Below, piece by piece: positions 51,695 through 61,083 of a stretch of DNA of 64,000 nt; position 1 is the first letter of the stretch, and each line of letters begins with the position of its first letter. The notes below the pieces were generated by a model, which had not been told where the DNA came from, made no database searches, and saw only the letters and a list, made by a program, of their open reading frames with translations. This DNA is from Thermogutta terrifontis (GTDB lineage Bacteria; Planctomycetota; Planctomycetia; Pirellulales; Thermoguttaceae): NCBI RefSeq assembly GCF_002277955.1, contig NZ_CP018477.1:4609206-4673205 (forward strand), given 5' to 3'. A program made the position numbers and the translations under genes.

Positions 51695-52747
51695 TTATTC
51701 AATAATCAGTCGGCCGCGTAATTTGCCGTTTTTCTCAAGCGATTTGATGATCTGGATGACATCCTGGGTGGGCGTATTGAGGGCATTGAGCGCGTCAATC
51801 AGAGTCTTGAGTTTGGTCGTTTGAGTCTGGCTCGAATCAAGGCCGACAAATTGAGCTCCACCTGCCTGAATAACCATGTTTTTATGGGTGATGACCACCG
51901 GCCCGACCTCCACATCCCCGCTCATAACGATACTTCCCGCCCGTTCATTGATAACAACTCGCGGCCCCAGCGGGACTTCCATCAGCGGCAGTTCCATAAT
52001 CTGGGAAACGAAGAGAACAGGATCATCCGCGTACTGGCGGGGGACGAGTACCTCGATCGTCACCTGGTTGATGGCCCGAGCAAGAGGCACGCCGCCACTC
52101 TGGACCGTCATGTGAGAGTTGATCAGTTCCACAATATCCTGAGCGACCTGAAAGTCAGCGTAGGGCGGTTCAATGACAAGGGTGATGCGTCCATCTTTTA
52201 CAAAAGGATTGAAGAAATCCGATTCCAGGCGACACCCACCGCTGATGCGGCCTACGGTGGGCGTTTCGGGATTGTCGATCGTGATGGGGCCTTCCGCCAG
52301 CGCATAGACTCGACGGTCACGCGGATCAGGACCGACAAGCGGGGTGAGAAAGAGCGTCCCGCCGGCGAGGCTTTTGCACGCTCCCACAGAATGAACCTGG
52401 CAATCAATCCGGTCTCCCTGGCGGGCACCAGCGGGAGGGACAGTGGCCGTCACCAGAACAAGGGCCACGTTTTTGGCATCCTTCAGCTCGGCCGGGCCGT
52501 TTTTGCCGAGGGGTGTTCCCATCATCTCGAGCGCCACGCTCATGCTTCGAATCGTGGGCAGGAAACTCCCGCCGTCGCCGGTTCCCCGCAGTCCCACCAC
52601 CAGTCCCAGCCCGTGCAAACTGTTATCTTCCTGACCTTTTACCCGACAGATTGTTTTTAACGGCACGGCGGCCAGACTCGCGGGCGCACCGCTTGCCAGT
52701 ATCAGGCTGAAGCATACGAGAAAGGCAAACCGCGGCAGGTTCATCAT
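51695..52747 (-). CDS. flgI: Flagellar P-ring protein FlgI
   Basis: A 350-residue periplasmic ring protein. After a signal peptide (FAFLVCFSLILASGAPASLA) comes the conserved start LKTICRVKGQEDNSLHGLGL and VVGLRGTGDGG, followed by GTLFLTPLVGPD and PRVVINERAGSIVMSGDVEV, all diagnostic for FlgI. The tandem ATG at 52747/52744 fits the signal peptide; an ATG at 52765 is slightly longer. It lies between flgH and flgJ. Confidence 0.95.
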   Translation of the reverse strand: MMNLPRFAFLVCFSLILASGAPASLAAVPLKTICRVKGQEDNSLHGLGLVVGLRGTGDGGSFLPTIRSMSVALEMMGTPLGKNGPAELKDAKNVALVLVTATVPPAGARQGDRIDCQVHSVGACKSLAGGTLFLTPLVGPDPRDRRVYALAEGPITIDNPETPTVGRISGGCRLESDFFNPFVKDGRITLVIEPPYADFQVAQDIVELINSHMTVQSGGVPLARAINQVTIEVLVPRQYADDPVLFVSQIMELPLMEVPLGPRVVINERAGSIVMSGDVEVGPVVITHKNMVIQAGGAQFVGLDSSQTQTTKLKTLIDALNALNTPTQDVIQIIKSLEKNGKLRGRLIIE

Positions 52748-52816
52748 ATCCGAAGGTCCTCGCATTCACACAGCCGCTGCTACTCCCCGTGCTGATGCCA
52801 ATTGGTTCACAGCGCT

Positions 52817-53482
52817 TCAAAACGGTTGATGCGTATCGAGCCATTTCAGGAGCCAGCCGCGACGGTATCCATCGCGGACGTGCCCGGCCTCCCGCTTGAC
52901 AATCCTCAGATCGGCAATGTTTTCGCTGAGCACCGTGTTATCCGGTAGGATGGACTTCGGCCAAACCGTGCCCGTGAGATAAATTTCCCAAATATCGTTA
53001 TTCACCTGGATGGTGCGTCGGCCTTCAATGACGAGGTTGCCGTTGGGACGAATATCCACGATTTCGCAGGCGACGCGAAGTTTTAAAGCCTCGCGACTTT
53101 GCAGTTCCGACTCGGCCCGATATTTGTTTTCCATAGAACCGCCGATAGTCGGATCCCCTTTACTTTGCGGATCGGGAATGAGTGACCAGCCCTTCAGAAG
53201 GATCCAGTCGGAGAGGACGAATTTGCCATTGGCGTTTTTTCGGCGGTCCATCTGGCCTTCCGCGATGACCTGTGTCTTTTCATCCACGACCACGGTGATC
53301 ACATCCCGCAGCTTCAGGGTTCTCTGTTCCGGGGGCGTTTGATAGGTCCAGGAAAGGCGGTCCAGCGTGGGCGGCGGCCCCTGGGAAGTTCCCAGCAGAC
53401 TGCTGGTTTGGGCGATGGCCATCGGACTGCCATTGAGCACCCATTCAAGGATGATTATAAGGGTTAATAAATGAATTCGCAT
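52817..53482 (-). CDS. flgH: Flagellar L-ring protein FlgH, without lipobox
   Basis: A 221-residue outer ring protein. The core motifs are present: LKLRDVITVVVDEKTQVIAE, LVIEGRRTIQVNNDIWEIYL and TGTVWPKSILPDNTVLSENI. The signal peptide (IHLLTLIIILEWVLNGSPMAIA) has no cysteine, so this FlgH cannot be a lipoprotein as it is in E. coli. The conserved C-terminal RREAGH-type segment is followed by RDGYRRGWLLKWLDTHQPF. The ATG at 53482 was chosen to place the signal peptide at the N-terminus. It is between flgA and flgI. Confidence 0.9.
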   Translation of the reverse strand: MRIHLLTLIIILEWVLNGSPMAIAQTSSLLGTSQGPPPTLDRLSWTYQTPPEQRTLKLRDVITVVVDEKTQVIAEGQMDRRKNANGKFVLSDWILLKGWSLIPDPQSKGDPTIGGSMENKYRAESELQSREALKLRVACEIVDIRPNGNLVIEGRRTIQVNNDIWEIYLTGTVWPKSILPDNTVLSENIADLRIVKREAGHVRDGYRRGWLLKWLDTHQPF

Positions 53483-53566
53483 AGTAAACTCAGTCGGAAT
53501 AATTACAGCACGATATAAATATCGCATCGCTTGTGAGTACTCTGCTCGGATGAAACGGTTGCGTGT

Positions 53567-54637
53567 TTACTGGCTCGCGTTAGCTGCCTGTGTGGAAGCG
53601 GCGTAGACCTCAACAAGCTGGTGATCCACGACTTTTCCGAGAATGGTTTTTCCCCGATTGTCCAGAGTTTCCACAGGCACGAGATGGCCGAGAACGCCGT
53701 CGTCTTTTGCACGGCCCAGCGTGCGTATCATCACCCCGGGGGCACGAACGGAAATCTGCACGACCTCCCCGCGTCTGATGAGGACGGGTTCACGAAGATT
53801 GGAAAGGGCGATGGGCCTGCCCGGCGCCACACCGGTGGTGAGTTGTCGGCCGAGGACATCTTCCAAACGCGTGGCGTATCCGGGGGCGGGCTCCACGTCG
53901 TCGGAAAGTCGGACGTCGTCGCGGGTGAGAACGGTATCCCTGGCGAGCGGCCGGGCTGCCACAACCACCAACAGACGCGGTTGCAGTTGCGTTTCGATCT
54001 GAATTGTCCGCACCCCGCCCGGTGCCCTGACAACCCCGGCAAATACGCGGCGATCGGGTGCCAGGGCCCGGTCGCGCTCAATCACCACGATGGCGTCGGC
54101 TGCCGCCAGCCAGCGCGCGTCTTCCGCGGTGAGTGAGAAGGACGGCTCGCACGGCGGGAGCTGGGGATACTGTGACTTCATGTATTCCTGGATGGCCTTT
54201 TTGAGCCGGGACTCTGCGCGTGCCTGGAGGGCGGGCGAAACTGGCGTCGCTGGACCAGATGAGCTAAGTACCCTGAGTGTGGCCTGAGGGCTGGTGACAA
54301 TGCGCACCTGGGGAGCACCCTGCCAAAGATGAACCGTCGTATCGATGCCCCGCAGTGCGAGAATTTCGCGGACATCCTGCTGAGACACGAATTTTACTTC
54401 CCCCAGGGGAGGAGCCGGAAACAGTTCGAGGCATGCCAGCGCGTTTCTGGTTGTTTCGTCACAGTCGGTGATCTCCGCAATCTGGCCCAGCAGCACAGGG
54501 CCGCCATGAGAGGTGTACTGAGGCTGAAACACGAACGTGGCAGCGAGAGCGGGCGCCCCCACCACGCCCAAGAACAGAACACAAAGGGGCAAACAAATCA
54601 GGTTGTGGAAACGATTATGGCGGCGCATGGAATGCAT
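53567..54637 (-). CDS. flgA: Flagellar P-ring assembly chaperone FlgA
   Basis: A 356-residue periplasmic protein with a signal peptide (NLICLPLCVLFLGVVGAPAL). The SAF domain in the C-terminal half (VVVAARPLARDTVLTRDDVR, then LGRQLTTGVAPGRPIALSNL) and the final FlgA region (EPVLIRRGEVVQISVRAPGV, HLVPVETLDNRGKTILGKVV) identify it. It is longer than E. coli FlgA (219) owing to an extended N-terminal part. It is encoded between flgG and flgH, whose ring partner FlgI it chaperones. Confidence 0.92.
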   Translation of the reverse strand: MHSMRRHNRFHNLICLPLCVLFLGVVGAPALAATFVFQPQYTSHGGPVLLGQIAEITDCDETTRNALACLELFPAPPLGEVKFVSQQDVREILALRGIDTTVHLWQGAPQVRIVTSPQATLRVLSSSGPATPVSPALQARAESRLKKAIQEYMKSQYPQLPPCEPSFSLTAEDARWLAAADAIVVIERDRALAPDRRVFAGVVRAPGGVRTIQIETQLQPRLLVVVAARPLARDTVLTRDDVRLSDDVEPAPGYATRLEDVLGRQLTTGVAPGRPIALSNLREPVLIRRGEVVQISVRAPGVMIRTLGRAKDDGVLGHLVPVETLDNRGKTILGKVVDHQLVEVYAASTQAANASQ

Positions 54638-54653
54638 GTCCCGTTTTCATCCT

Positions 54654-55457
54654 TCAGTAGCGGCGGAGATTGGAGACCAACTGCATCATCTGGTCACCAA
54701 CCTGAACAGCCTGGGAATTCATTTCGAAGGCCCGTTGCGTGGTGATCAGGTCGATGAGCTCACGAACCGGCTCGACGTTGGAGGCCTCCAGGGCGTTCTG
54801 ACGCAGGATGCCGAGGCCTTCCTGTCCGGGAGTGCCGGCCTGCGGCGGGCCGGAGGCATCGGTCTCGGCATAGAGATTTTCCCCCAATTTAAGGAGCCCT
54901 TCGGGATTGATGAAATTGACGAGCTGGATCTCACCCACAGGTGTCAATTGCGGGTTGTTCGGTTGCTGAACAAACACCCGCCCCTCCGGCGTGATGGTGA
55001 TCGCGGTGGCATCGTTGGGAATGACGATGGGCGGCTCCAGGAGCCGTCCGGTGTGGGCAGATCCCAGCACGAGGTTACCATTGGCATTGATGGAAAAGTT
55101 TCCGGCTCGGGTATAGTAAATCTGTCCCGAAGGATCGAGCACCTGGAAGAACCCCGCTCCTTCAATGGCGACGTCCAGCGGATTTGAAGTTTGCTGGAAC
55201 GCTCCCTGGCGAAACTCGGTTTGCACGCCGGAAAGCCGGGATCCAAGGCCAATCGAGATTCCGATCGGGGTGTACTGGCCGGAGCTATCCTCTGTGCCGG
55301 GAAAGACTTCGTGGCGATAAAAGAGGTCTTCAAAATTGGCGCGGTCGCGTTTGAAAGCAGTGGTCTCCACGTTGGCGAGATTGTTGGCGATGACATCGAG
55401 CTTTTTCTCCATCGCCAGCATGCCCGTCGCAGCGGAATACAGGGTTTGAACACTCAT
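54654..55457 (-). CDS. flgG: Distal rod protein FlgG
   Basis: A 267-residue rod protein, close to the usual 260. N-terminal SVQTLYSAATGMLAMEKKLD and VIANNLANVETTAFKRDRAN; mid FFQVLDPSGQIYYTRAGNFS; C-terminal EPVRELIDLITTQRAFEMNS. All are FlgG hallmarks. Its stop is 16 bases before flgA. It is preceded by an flgF-type gene on the same strand. Confidence 0.95.
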   Translation of the reverse strand: MSVQTLYSAATGMLAMEKKLDVIANNLANVETTAFKRDRANFEDLFYRHEVFPGTEDSSGQYTPIGISIGLGSRLSGVQTEFRQGAFQQTSNPLDVAIEGAGFFQVLDPSGQIYYTRAGNFSINANGNLVLGSAHTGRLLEPPIVIPNDATAITITPEGRVFVQQPNNPQLTPVGEIQLVNFINPEGLLKLGENLYAETDASGPPQAGTPGQEGLGILRQNALEASNVEPVRELIDLITTQRAFEMNSQAVQVGDQMMQLVSNLRRY

Positions 55458-55532
55458 GGTGACCCTCGCTTATGCCGTCATTTAGCCGCGGATGGTTGTC
55501 CTATTCGTTTTTCAATGCCTGTGAGTGGGCTC

Positions 55533-56294
55533 TCAGGCCGATCGAAGCACCCGATTGAACAGGGCTCCGAGCATTTGATCCTGAGTTTGAACCATGTTGA
55601 GATTGGCCTCCAAAAGCCGAGAGGCTTCCAAAAGTTCCACCATTGCGAGTGTCGGCTGGACGGCCGACATTTCCAGAAATCCCTGGGCGACCTGGCGTTC
55701 GGCCAGGGGAACAGGTTGGGGTGGCTGAGTCGTGCGGTAGAGGTTTTCACCCACCGGCACAAGGTCGTCCGCGGAAGCGGGCTTCATCACCGCGAGGTTT
55801 TGCACGACCCCAGCCTGACGGATCGTCCCCTCCCGGGTAACCTCCCAGGGCAACTGGGGATCGAGCGTGATCGGTTGGAGGTTATCATTGAGCACCGGAT
55901 ACTGCTGGACGCCAAACTGCGTTACGAGTTGCCCACGGCTGTTCAGAGAAAAGTTGCCTGCCCTCGTCAAAAGTACCTCGTTGTCCTTTTGGACGGCGAA
56001 GAAGCCGTCCCCGCGGATGGCAAAGTCGGTGGGACTTCCGGTCTGCTTGATGGGGCCGGGGGTCAAATCGGTTTTGGACACCGCGGGGAGAACTCCCCCG
56101 CTGAGATTCTCCATATCGGCGGCTCCGACACCCGACAGGCCGCGGGCAGCCGGTTCGGAATACCGGGCCTGGCAGATGGCCAGTTGGCGTTTGAATCCGA
56201 TGGTGTCCACGTTCGCGAGATTGTTGGCAATGACGTTGAGCCGATAATCCTGGGCGTGGGCACCTTCAGCGGAGAGATAGATACCGTAAATCAT
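55533..56294 (-). CDS. flgF: Flagellar rod/hook basal body protein, FlgF type
   Basis: A 253-residue rod-family protein beginning MIYGIYLSAEGAHAQDYRLN with VIANNLANVDTIGFKRQLAI, and with DFAIRGDGFFAVQKDNEVLL in the middle. It ends in LEASRLLEANLNMVQTQDQM. Its place before flgG and its length fit FlgF, the proximal rod protein. The ATG at 56294 is used, because the frame extending to 56438 adds non-conserved residues. It is the first gene of the minus-strand flagellar run; other rod and hook genes (flgB, flgC, flgE, fliE) are not in the window. Confidence 0.88.
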   Translation of the reverse strand: MIYGIYLSAEGAHAQDYRLNVIANNLANVDTIGFKRQLAICQARYSEPAARGLSGVGAADMENLSGGVLPAVSKTDLTPGPIKQTGSPTDFAIRGDGFFAVQKDNEVLLTRAGNFSLNSRGQLVTQFGVQQYPVLNDNLQPITLDPQLPWEVTREGTIRQAGVVQNLAVMKPASADDLVPVGENLYRTTQPPQPVPLAERQVAQGFLEMSAVQPTLAMVELLEASRLLEANLNMVQTQDQMLGALFNRVLRSA

Positions 56295-57147
56295 CGGAGT
56301 CGCCTGAGTCCTTTCGGGCACAGTCGCAGTTTCTGCTTCTGCGGTTACCCCTGCCGTGGTTCCGTGGGCGGACGGATCAGTGCAAACGCTGTGCCCAGCA
56401 TCAAAAGAGGTGACAACGAGCACAAATTGCTGCCACAACCTTCCATGAGATTACAACTTAGGAAACATTCCCACCACTAAACGCCAATCCGCAGAACCGA
56501 AGGAAACTTTGATGCATGCGCAGAATTTGCCGGTCCGTCGGCAGGATTCGCAGGGGTCCGCGACCGCGACCCGAGGTGAAATTGGGAAAGGTGGAGCCCC
56601 GAAAGCTGTTTCGCCCCGACATCCTGGTTTGCGGTGAGATTCGGGTAAGAGATCGCGAGCGGTTTTTAAGTCGGAGGAGCACGCTCGTCGTGCCCGGTGA
56701 AAGAGAATGGATGATCAATCATGGATGATCAATCGGTGTTCATCGGACCTGACAAGCAGGTCCCTCCAGAGAAACGGACGTGACAAGCAGGTCACTCCAG
56801 GAAAGGTCCCTCCGGAATTTTTTCGGAGGGGCACGCTCGTCGTACCCGGTGAAAGGCAATGGGGGATCGAACGTTAAAAAGTGGACCCGACAAGCGGGTC
56901 CCTCCGACGTCGTAGGGGCCATTCATGAATTGCCCCTACCGTTTAATCAGCGGAATATAGACCTGACAAGCAGGTCCCTCCGGGGAAACGGACGTGACAA
57001 GCACATCCCTCCGAATGCTCCGTCGCCAAAAGAGGTTGCAAGGCAAATGGCTTGTTGGAGGGACGCGTTCCGCGGCGGCCCACGCCTTCGCACGACGTCC
57101 GGTGGCCTTGAAAGAAGATTCAAGCGGCACCAGGCCGTCTGGGTCAC
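56295..57147. other. Intergenic region upstream of flgF, holding hairpin block D
   Basis: No supportable gene is present. The flagellar promoter should lie at 56295-56480; I did not recognise a sigma-28 or sigma-54 site. The block at 56671-57013 is described separately, and 57014-57147 shows nothing further. Confidence 0.55.
56671..57013. repeat. Hairpin-repeat block D
   Basis: ACAAG-family units include GGACCTG-ACAAG-CAGGTCC near 56746-56764, GGACCCG-ACAAG-CGGGTCC at 56883-56901 and GGACGTG-ACAAG-CACATCC near 56990-57008. Inverted units with CTCGT loops lie near 56679-56697 and 56829-56847. A diverged copy of the 28-bp palindrome is at about 56912-56939. One unit near 56775-56793 pairs imperfectly because its half-stems come from different classes. 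Confidence 0.88.
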
Positions 57148-58095
57148 TCAATCTTCTGCGGCGGGTTTTTCCGGATGGGCTCGAGCCATGCTCACGAGGC
57201 GGTCGGCCCCCTGGGCCTTCAGCAAAGCCCCAACCTTTTCACCGAGTCTTTTTGGTTCGGATATTTCACCTGAACAGGTGACCTCCAACTTTTCGGCTCC
57301 ATCCGGGGAAAGTACCCGTGCCGTGAGGAGGAGCCGACCTTGCACAACACGGGCCCATGCTGCGACCGGAGCGAGACATCCGGCAGCCAAAGTGGCCAGG
57401 ACCGTTCTCTCGGCAGTCACTTCGGCCGCGGTACGGGAATCATTGAGTCGGGCCAGGATCTCCAGAACATCGGGAGTCGATTCCGCAGCCTCGATCGCGA
57501 GGGCGCCCTGTCCCGGCGCCGGCAAAAGATAATCAGGGGTAAGGTTTTGAGTGGCCTCGCTCAGACGGCCCAGCCGAGCAAGTCCTGCCGCTGCCACCAC
57601 GATACCGTCAAAGTCCCCTTCCCGGAGCCTGCGAAGACGGGTATCCAGGTTTCCGCGAAGCGGCACAATCTGGAGGTCCGGACGATGAAAGAGAAGCTGC
57701 GCTGCTCGCCGTCTGCTTCCCGTACCGACAGTCGCACTCGGGGGCAGTTCCATGAGGCTGCGGCCATCCCGGGTGATGAGCGTGTCTGCCACCGGTCCGC
57801 GGGATGGAATGGCAGCGATTGTCAGGCCGGGCACGGGTCGGGTGGGCAAATCTTTCAGGCTATGGACGGCTAAATCGATTTCGCCCGCCAACAGGGCCTG
57901 CTGGATTTCCTTGGTGAACACCCCGGTGGTCCCCAGGGCTTCTACCGACCATTGCTGCTGGCGATCCCCACTGGTGGTGATGAGAACCAGTTCAGCCTCA
58001 ATTCCAAGCCGCTGGAGCTGCTCTCGAACCCATTCAGCTTGCCATCGGGCTAGTTGACTGCCGCGCGTGCCAATCCGCAGGCGTCTGGTGGTCAT
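57148..58095 (-). CDS. hemC: Hydroxymethylbilane synthase (porphobilinogen deaminase)
   Basis: A 315-residue enzyme that joins four porphobilinogens in heme synthesis. Signature segments are RIGTRGSQLARWQAEWV, AVHSLKDLPTRPVPGLTIAA, GTGSRRRAAQLL, PLRGNLDTRLRRL and LLPAPGQGALAIEA. The dipyrromethane-binding cysteine is in AAGCLAPVAAW. The start at 58095 opens at the conserved N-terminus. No other hem gene is adjacent. The gene is separated from the DUF502 gene upstream by 85 bases on the same strand. Confidence 0.96.
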   Translation of the reverse strand: MTTRRLRIGTRGSQLARWQAEWVREQLQRLGIEAELVLITTSGDRQQQWSVEALGTTGVFTKEIQQALLAGEIDLAVHSLKDLPTRPVPGLTIAAIPSRGPVADTLITRDGRSLMELPPSATVGTGSRRRAAQLLFHRPDLQIVPLRGNLDTRLRRLREGDFDGIVVAAAGLARLGRLSEATQNLTPDYLLPAPGQGALAIEAAESTPDVLEILARLNDSRTAAEVTAERTVLATLAAGCLAPVAAWARVVQGRLLLTARVLSPDGAEKLEVTCSGEISEPKRLGEKVGALLKAQGADRLVSMARAHPEKPAAED

Positions 58096-58180
58096 CGTCG
58101 TGGGAGTGCTTTCGTTGCAAAACGATGCACGAGGGGGGCTCAGTCCTACGCAAACCGGGAAATCTCAATCAGTTTCATGG

Positions 58181-59158
58181 TCATTCATTGTGCGCCGCGC
58201 TCGCGGCCGCAAGATCAACCGACTGAGACGACGAGGGTGGCGGAACAACGACGCCACAACTGACAATAAACTGAATGGCCTGGTCGATCGAAATCCCCAG
58301 GTCCACCGTGTCCTCTTCGGGAACATTCACGGTAAACCCGGTCATCGGCGCCGGAGAGGTGGGGATAAAGACGGTCAGGATCACTCGGCCAGTCTTTTTT
58401 CGAAGTTGATCGAAACTTTCGCTCGTGACCAGCCCGATCGACCAAATTCCCCGACGGGGCCATTCCACGGCCACCACGCGACTGAACTCCATCGACCGCT
58501 GGGCCAGCAGAAAGTCACTGACCTGTTTGACAGCGCCATACACGCTCCTCACAAATGGCAGGCTGACAAACAGAGCCTCGAACTGGGACCAAACCAGTCG
58601 CCCCATTCGGGCGGTGACAAATTTTCCCAAAAGATAGAGCACCAGAATGAGGAGCGCGATGAGGAACGGCAGCACAAGATGCGGTTTGAGGTACCGTAGC
58701 TCGATGTAAAGCTGGTAAGCGTCCACCGCCTGAGGGGGGATTTCCTCCTCGCCCACCTGTTCCCTCAAGTACTCAATTACTTCCTTGGGAATGTACTTTC
58801 CGCCCCTCATCCGTACGAATGTTTTCCCGTTCACGACAACTTCCCGGGCATCGTTCCTCAGCGAGGGAGGAAGGCTCTGCGCCGAGCGAATATCCGCCGT
58901 CGCAACAAAAATCGCATTCTGAATGCCTTTTTTGAGAGGAGAGAAGATGTAAGCATCAATGGTAGCCGCCACCCAAATGATGATGACCACCGTTAGAAGA
59001 GGAGGCAAAACTGTTGCGGCGCCGCGCCACACGGCTTTCCAAAATGGATCAAGCGGTCCCGGCGGCCGCTTTTTCGGCAGAAATTGCTCCACATTCAGTT
59101 CTGGCCTGGGCTGTCGAGCCTCAATATCGGGCAAGGGGTTGGTGTCATCATGACTCAT
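58181..59158 (-). CDS. DUF502 family membrane protein
   Basis: A 325-residue protein with two membrane segments, AATVLPPLLTVVIIIWVAAT (about residues 45-65) and LVLPFLIALLILVLYLLGKF (about 165-185). The C-terminal part contains PFVRSVYGAVKQVSDFLL and VFIPTSPAPMTGFTVNVPEE, the conserved DUF502 core. The ATG at 59158 has GAGGA 9 bases upstream; a frame extending to 59362 is unsupported. The function of the family is not established. The linker between the two membrane segments is about 95 residues, longer than in many homologs. Confidence 0.85.
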   Translation of the reverse strand: MSHDDTNPLPDIEARQPRPELNVEQFLPKKRPPGPLDPFWKAVWRGAATVLPPLLTVVIIIWVAATIDAYIFSPLKKGIQNAIFVATADIRSAQSLPPSLRNDAREVVVNGKTFVRMRGGKYIPKEVIEYLREQVGEEEIPPQAVDAYQLYIELRYLKPHLVLPFLIALLILVLYLLGKFVTARMGRLVWSQFEALFVSLPFVRSVYGAVKQVSDFLLAQRSMEFSRVVAVEWPRRGIWSIGLVTSESFDQLRKKTGRVILTVFIPTSPAPMTGFTVNVPEEDTVDLGISIDQAIQFIVSCGVVVPPPSSSQSVDLAAASAAHNE

Positions 59159-59922
59159 AGCGTCATTCCTCGCGGGATTTTCAAAAGTTGGCAAACGGTG
59201 GACTTCAATCAAAATCTTACAACGGAAGCGGAGTACCCGGATACGGGTCGGCGGAAAGGATAGGCGATTCAGTAAAAACTTCACAACCCTCACCCAGGGG
59301 GATAGAGACGGCGGTGCACTGGGTGGCCAACGCTCCGGCCTGACAACCGAACAGGGAAACATTGCTGAAAAGATAATAATTCAATCATTTTTTAGACTGA
59401 TCTTACACGCCAGTGGGCGTATCAACACCAACCGATATGGGGGCATTCTATTGGCGAGCGTCATTTCGCGGGGTAAATTGAATTGTTCTGAAAGCTACAA
59501 TCATAAGTGTATGGCCGCCCGTCAGCGGTGGGATTAGCCCCGCAGGTCGAGCGCAGCGCCGCGCGGGTTACATCTGCGCGATTCAGGTGGAAAAAACCGG
59601 GGGACGACTCCGGACCCGCAGATTGCAGAGCTTCGGCCGAATTGCTTACGGCAGAGCGATAGCAAACGCGAAAAAGGCCGGACGATGCGGAGCCAACTTT
59701 TACCGTGTCACGTCGGGCAACCCAACAGAAAGCCCCGGTGGAGAAGCAAGTGACATAACAACGGAGGTCAGGGGCTGGTGACGAGTGCGGAAAGTGACGC
59801 CCGATATTTTAGGGAATGAAAAGAAATACAGTCGGTTGATTTGAGAGAGACACGCTCCCAGAAAGACTTTTCTTTGAGGTGGCGTGTCTAATTGGTTTTC
59901 TGTCAACGAGGGACTGAATCAG
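59159..59922. other. Divergent intergenic region between the DUF502 gene and ptsN
   Basis: About 760 bases without a supportable gene. I looked for tRNAs and recognised none. The last 75 bases hold a long inverted repeat (59848-59889), listed separately. Confidence 0.5.
59848..59889 (+). promoter_or_regulatory. Stem-loop just upstream of the PTS EIIA gene
   Basis: AGACACGC (59848-59855) is the exact complement of GCGTGTCT (59882-59889); between them AGAAA and TTTCT can form an inner stem. It ends 33 bases before the EIIA start, so it could affect transcription or translation of the gene. Confidence 0.35.
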
Positions 59923-60405
59923 ATGAAATTCAGTGACTTTGTCGTGCGGGATGCGATCGTCACAGATCTCGATCCTGATGCTTCGAAGGAAGAGATCATC
60001 CGGCGGCTCTGCGAGGCCCTGTGTGATGCAGGGGCCTTGAGTCGAGAACACCTGGACGACATCGTGCGGGCATTAATCAAACGGGAAGAGCTGGGGACCA
60101 CCGGAATCGGGATGGGGGTGGCGGTTCCGCACACAAAGCATCCCAGCGTGGATAAATTGGTGGCTACCGTCGGCATCAGTCCGGACGGCGTGGATTTCGA
60201 TGCCCTTGACGGTGAAAAGGTACACGCCCTGTTCTTGCTGGTTTCCCCCACTGACCTGCCGGGGGATCACCTCCGGGCGCTCGAATACATCACACGGCAA
60301 CTCCACAACCCGACGTTTGCCCGATTTCTCAAACAGGCCAAAACCGCGGAAGACGTTTGGGTGCTTCTGGAGGAGGCGGACGCGGGGAAATACGCCAGCC
60401 ACTGA
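59923..60405 (+). CDS. ptsN: PTS EIIA-type protein (PtsN-like)
   Basis: A 160-residue EIIA domain of the fructose/nitrogen class. The phosphorylated histidine is H70 in GVAVPHTKHPSV; LFLLVSPTDLPGDHLRALEY is also typical. No EIIB or EIIC gene is nearby, so a regulatory role rather than sugar transport is likely. The ATG at 59923 (MKFSDFVVRD) has GAGGGA upstream; earlier starts would run into the stem-loop. It is followed by HPr and EI on the same strand, which could supply its phosphate. Confidence 0.88.
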   Translation: MKFSDFVVRDAIVTDLDPDASKEEIIRRLCEALCDAGALSREHLDDIVRALIKREELGTTGIGMGVAVPHTKHPSVDKLVATVGISPDGVDFDALDGEKVHALFLLVSPTDLPGDHLRALEYITRQLHNPTFARFLKQAKTAEDVWVLLEEADAGKYASH

Positions 60406-60650
60406 GGAGTTCAGCGTCAGGCAGGAAGTTTCAGCACAGGACGGTTTTGTGGCTTGCGTGACGGAAGGCGTTTCTCGCCGTCTTTTGGGCTTAGCAGTGT
60501 GGGGAAGCCCCGCCAACCTCATTCCAACTTGAAGCGATGCTCTTGGGACTGGCGGATACGCGGAGGGTCGGAGGGCGAGTGGAATCAGCCTGGGGCAGTA
60601 CCGAAGTTGAGTGGTTCGACAAGTTCATGAACGTGGGTGAGTTGTCCAGA

Positions 60651-60998
60651 ATGAGCGAGCAAACAGGTCCTTTGCGGCGACGTGTGACGATTCGGAACCG
60701 TGCCGGGCTGCATGCCCGGGCGGCCAGCCTCGTCCGCGATACGGTCCTCAAGCACCGATGTCGTGTCACGTTGATCAAAGCGGAGGATCCATCAGCTTCG
60801 CTCAACGGGGCTCCTCGGGCCGATGGCACAAGTGTCATTGAGATGCTCAGTCTGGGGGCCATGGAGGGAGAACCGTTGATTATTGAAGCGGAGGGTGAAG
60901 AGGCTCCACAGGTTCTGGATGCCCTCGAGCGGCTTGTCGAATGCAAGTTCTGGGAGGATGATTTCGCACCTGAATCGCAGCAGACCTTTCCGGGGTAG
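60651..60998 (+). CDS. ptsH: Phosphocarrier protein HPr
   Basis: A 115-residue HPr. The active histidine is H21 in IRNRAGLHARAASLVRD, and the regulatory Ser region is GTSVIEMLSLGAMEGEPL, where Ser is the site used by HPr kinase in organisms that have it. It is longer than E. coli HPr (85) because of N- and C-terminal tails. The start is uncertain: ATGs at 60627 and 60651 are both possible and neither has a strong site. It is 85 bases before ptsI. Confidence 0.9.
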   Translation: MSEQTGPLRRRVTIRNRAGLHARAASLVRDTVLKHRCRVTLIKAEDPSASLNGAPRADGTSVIEMLSLGAMEGEPLIIEAEGEEAPQVLDALERLVECKFWEDDFAPESQQTFPG

Positions 60999-61083
60999 GA
61001 ACGAATCCCCCGTCGCGGTCATCCACAGATGATTAGAGGAGCGCCGTGAAGCCAGCCCCAATCGACAGCCCAGAGACGGAACC

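Noticed and set aside
59159-59847. Possible tRNA or other structured RNA in the long gap before ptsN
   Set aside because: I found no cloverleaf-compatible sequence or TTCGA loop with matching acceptor stems.
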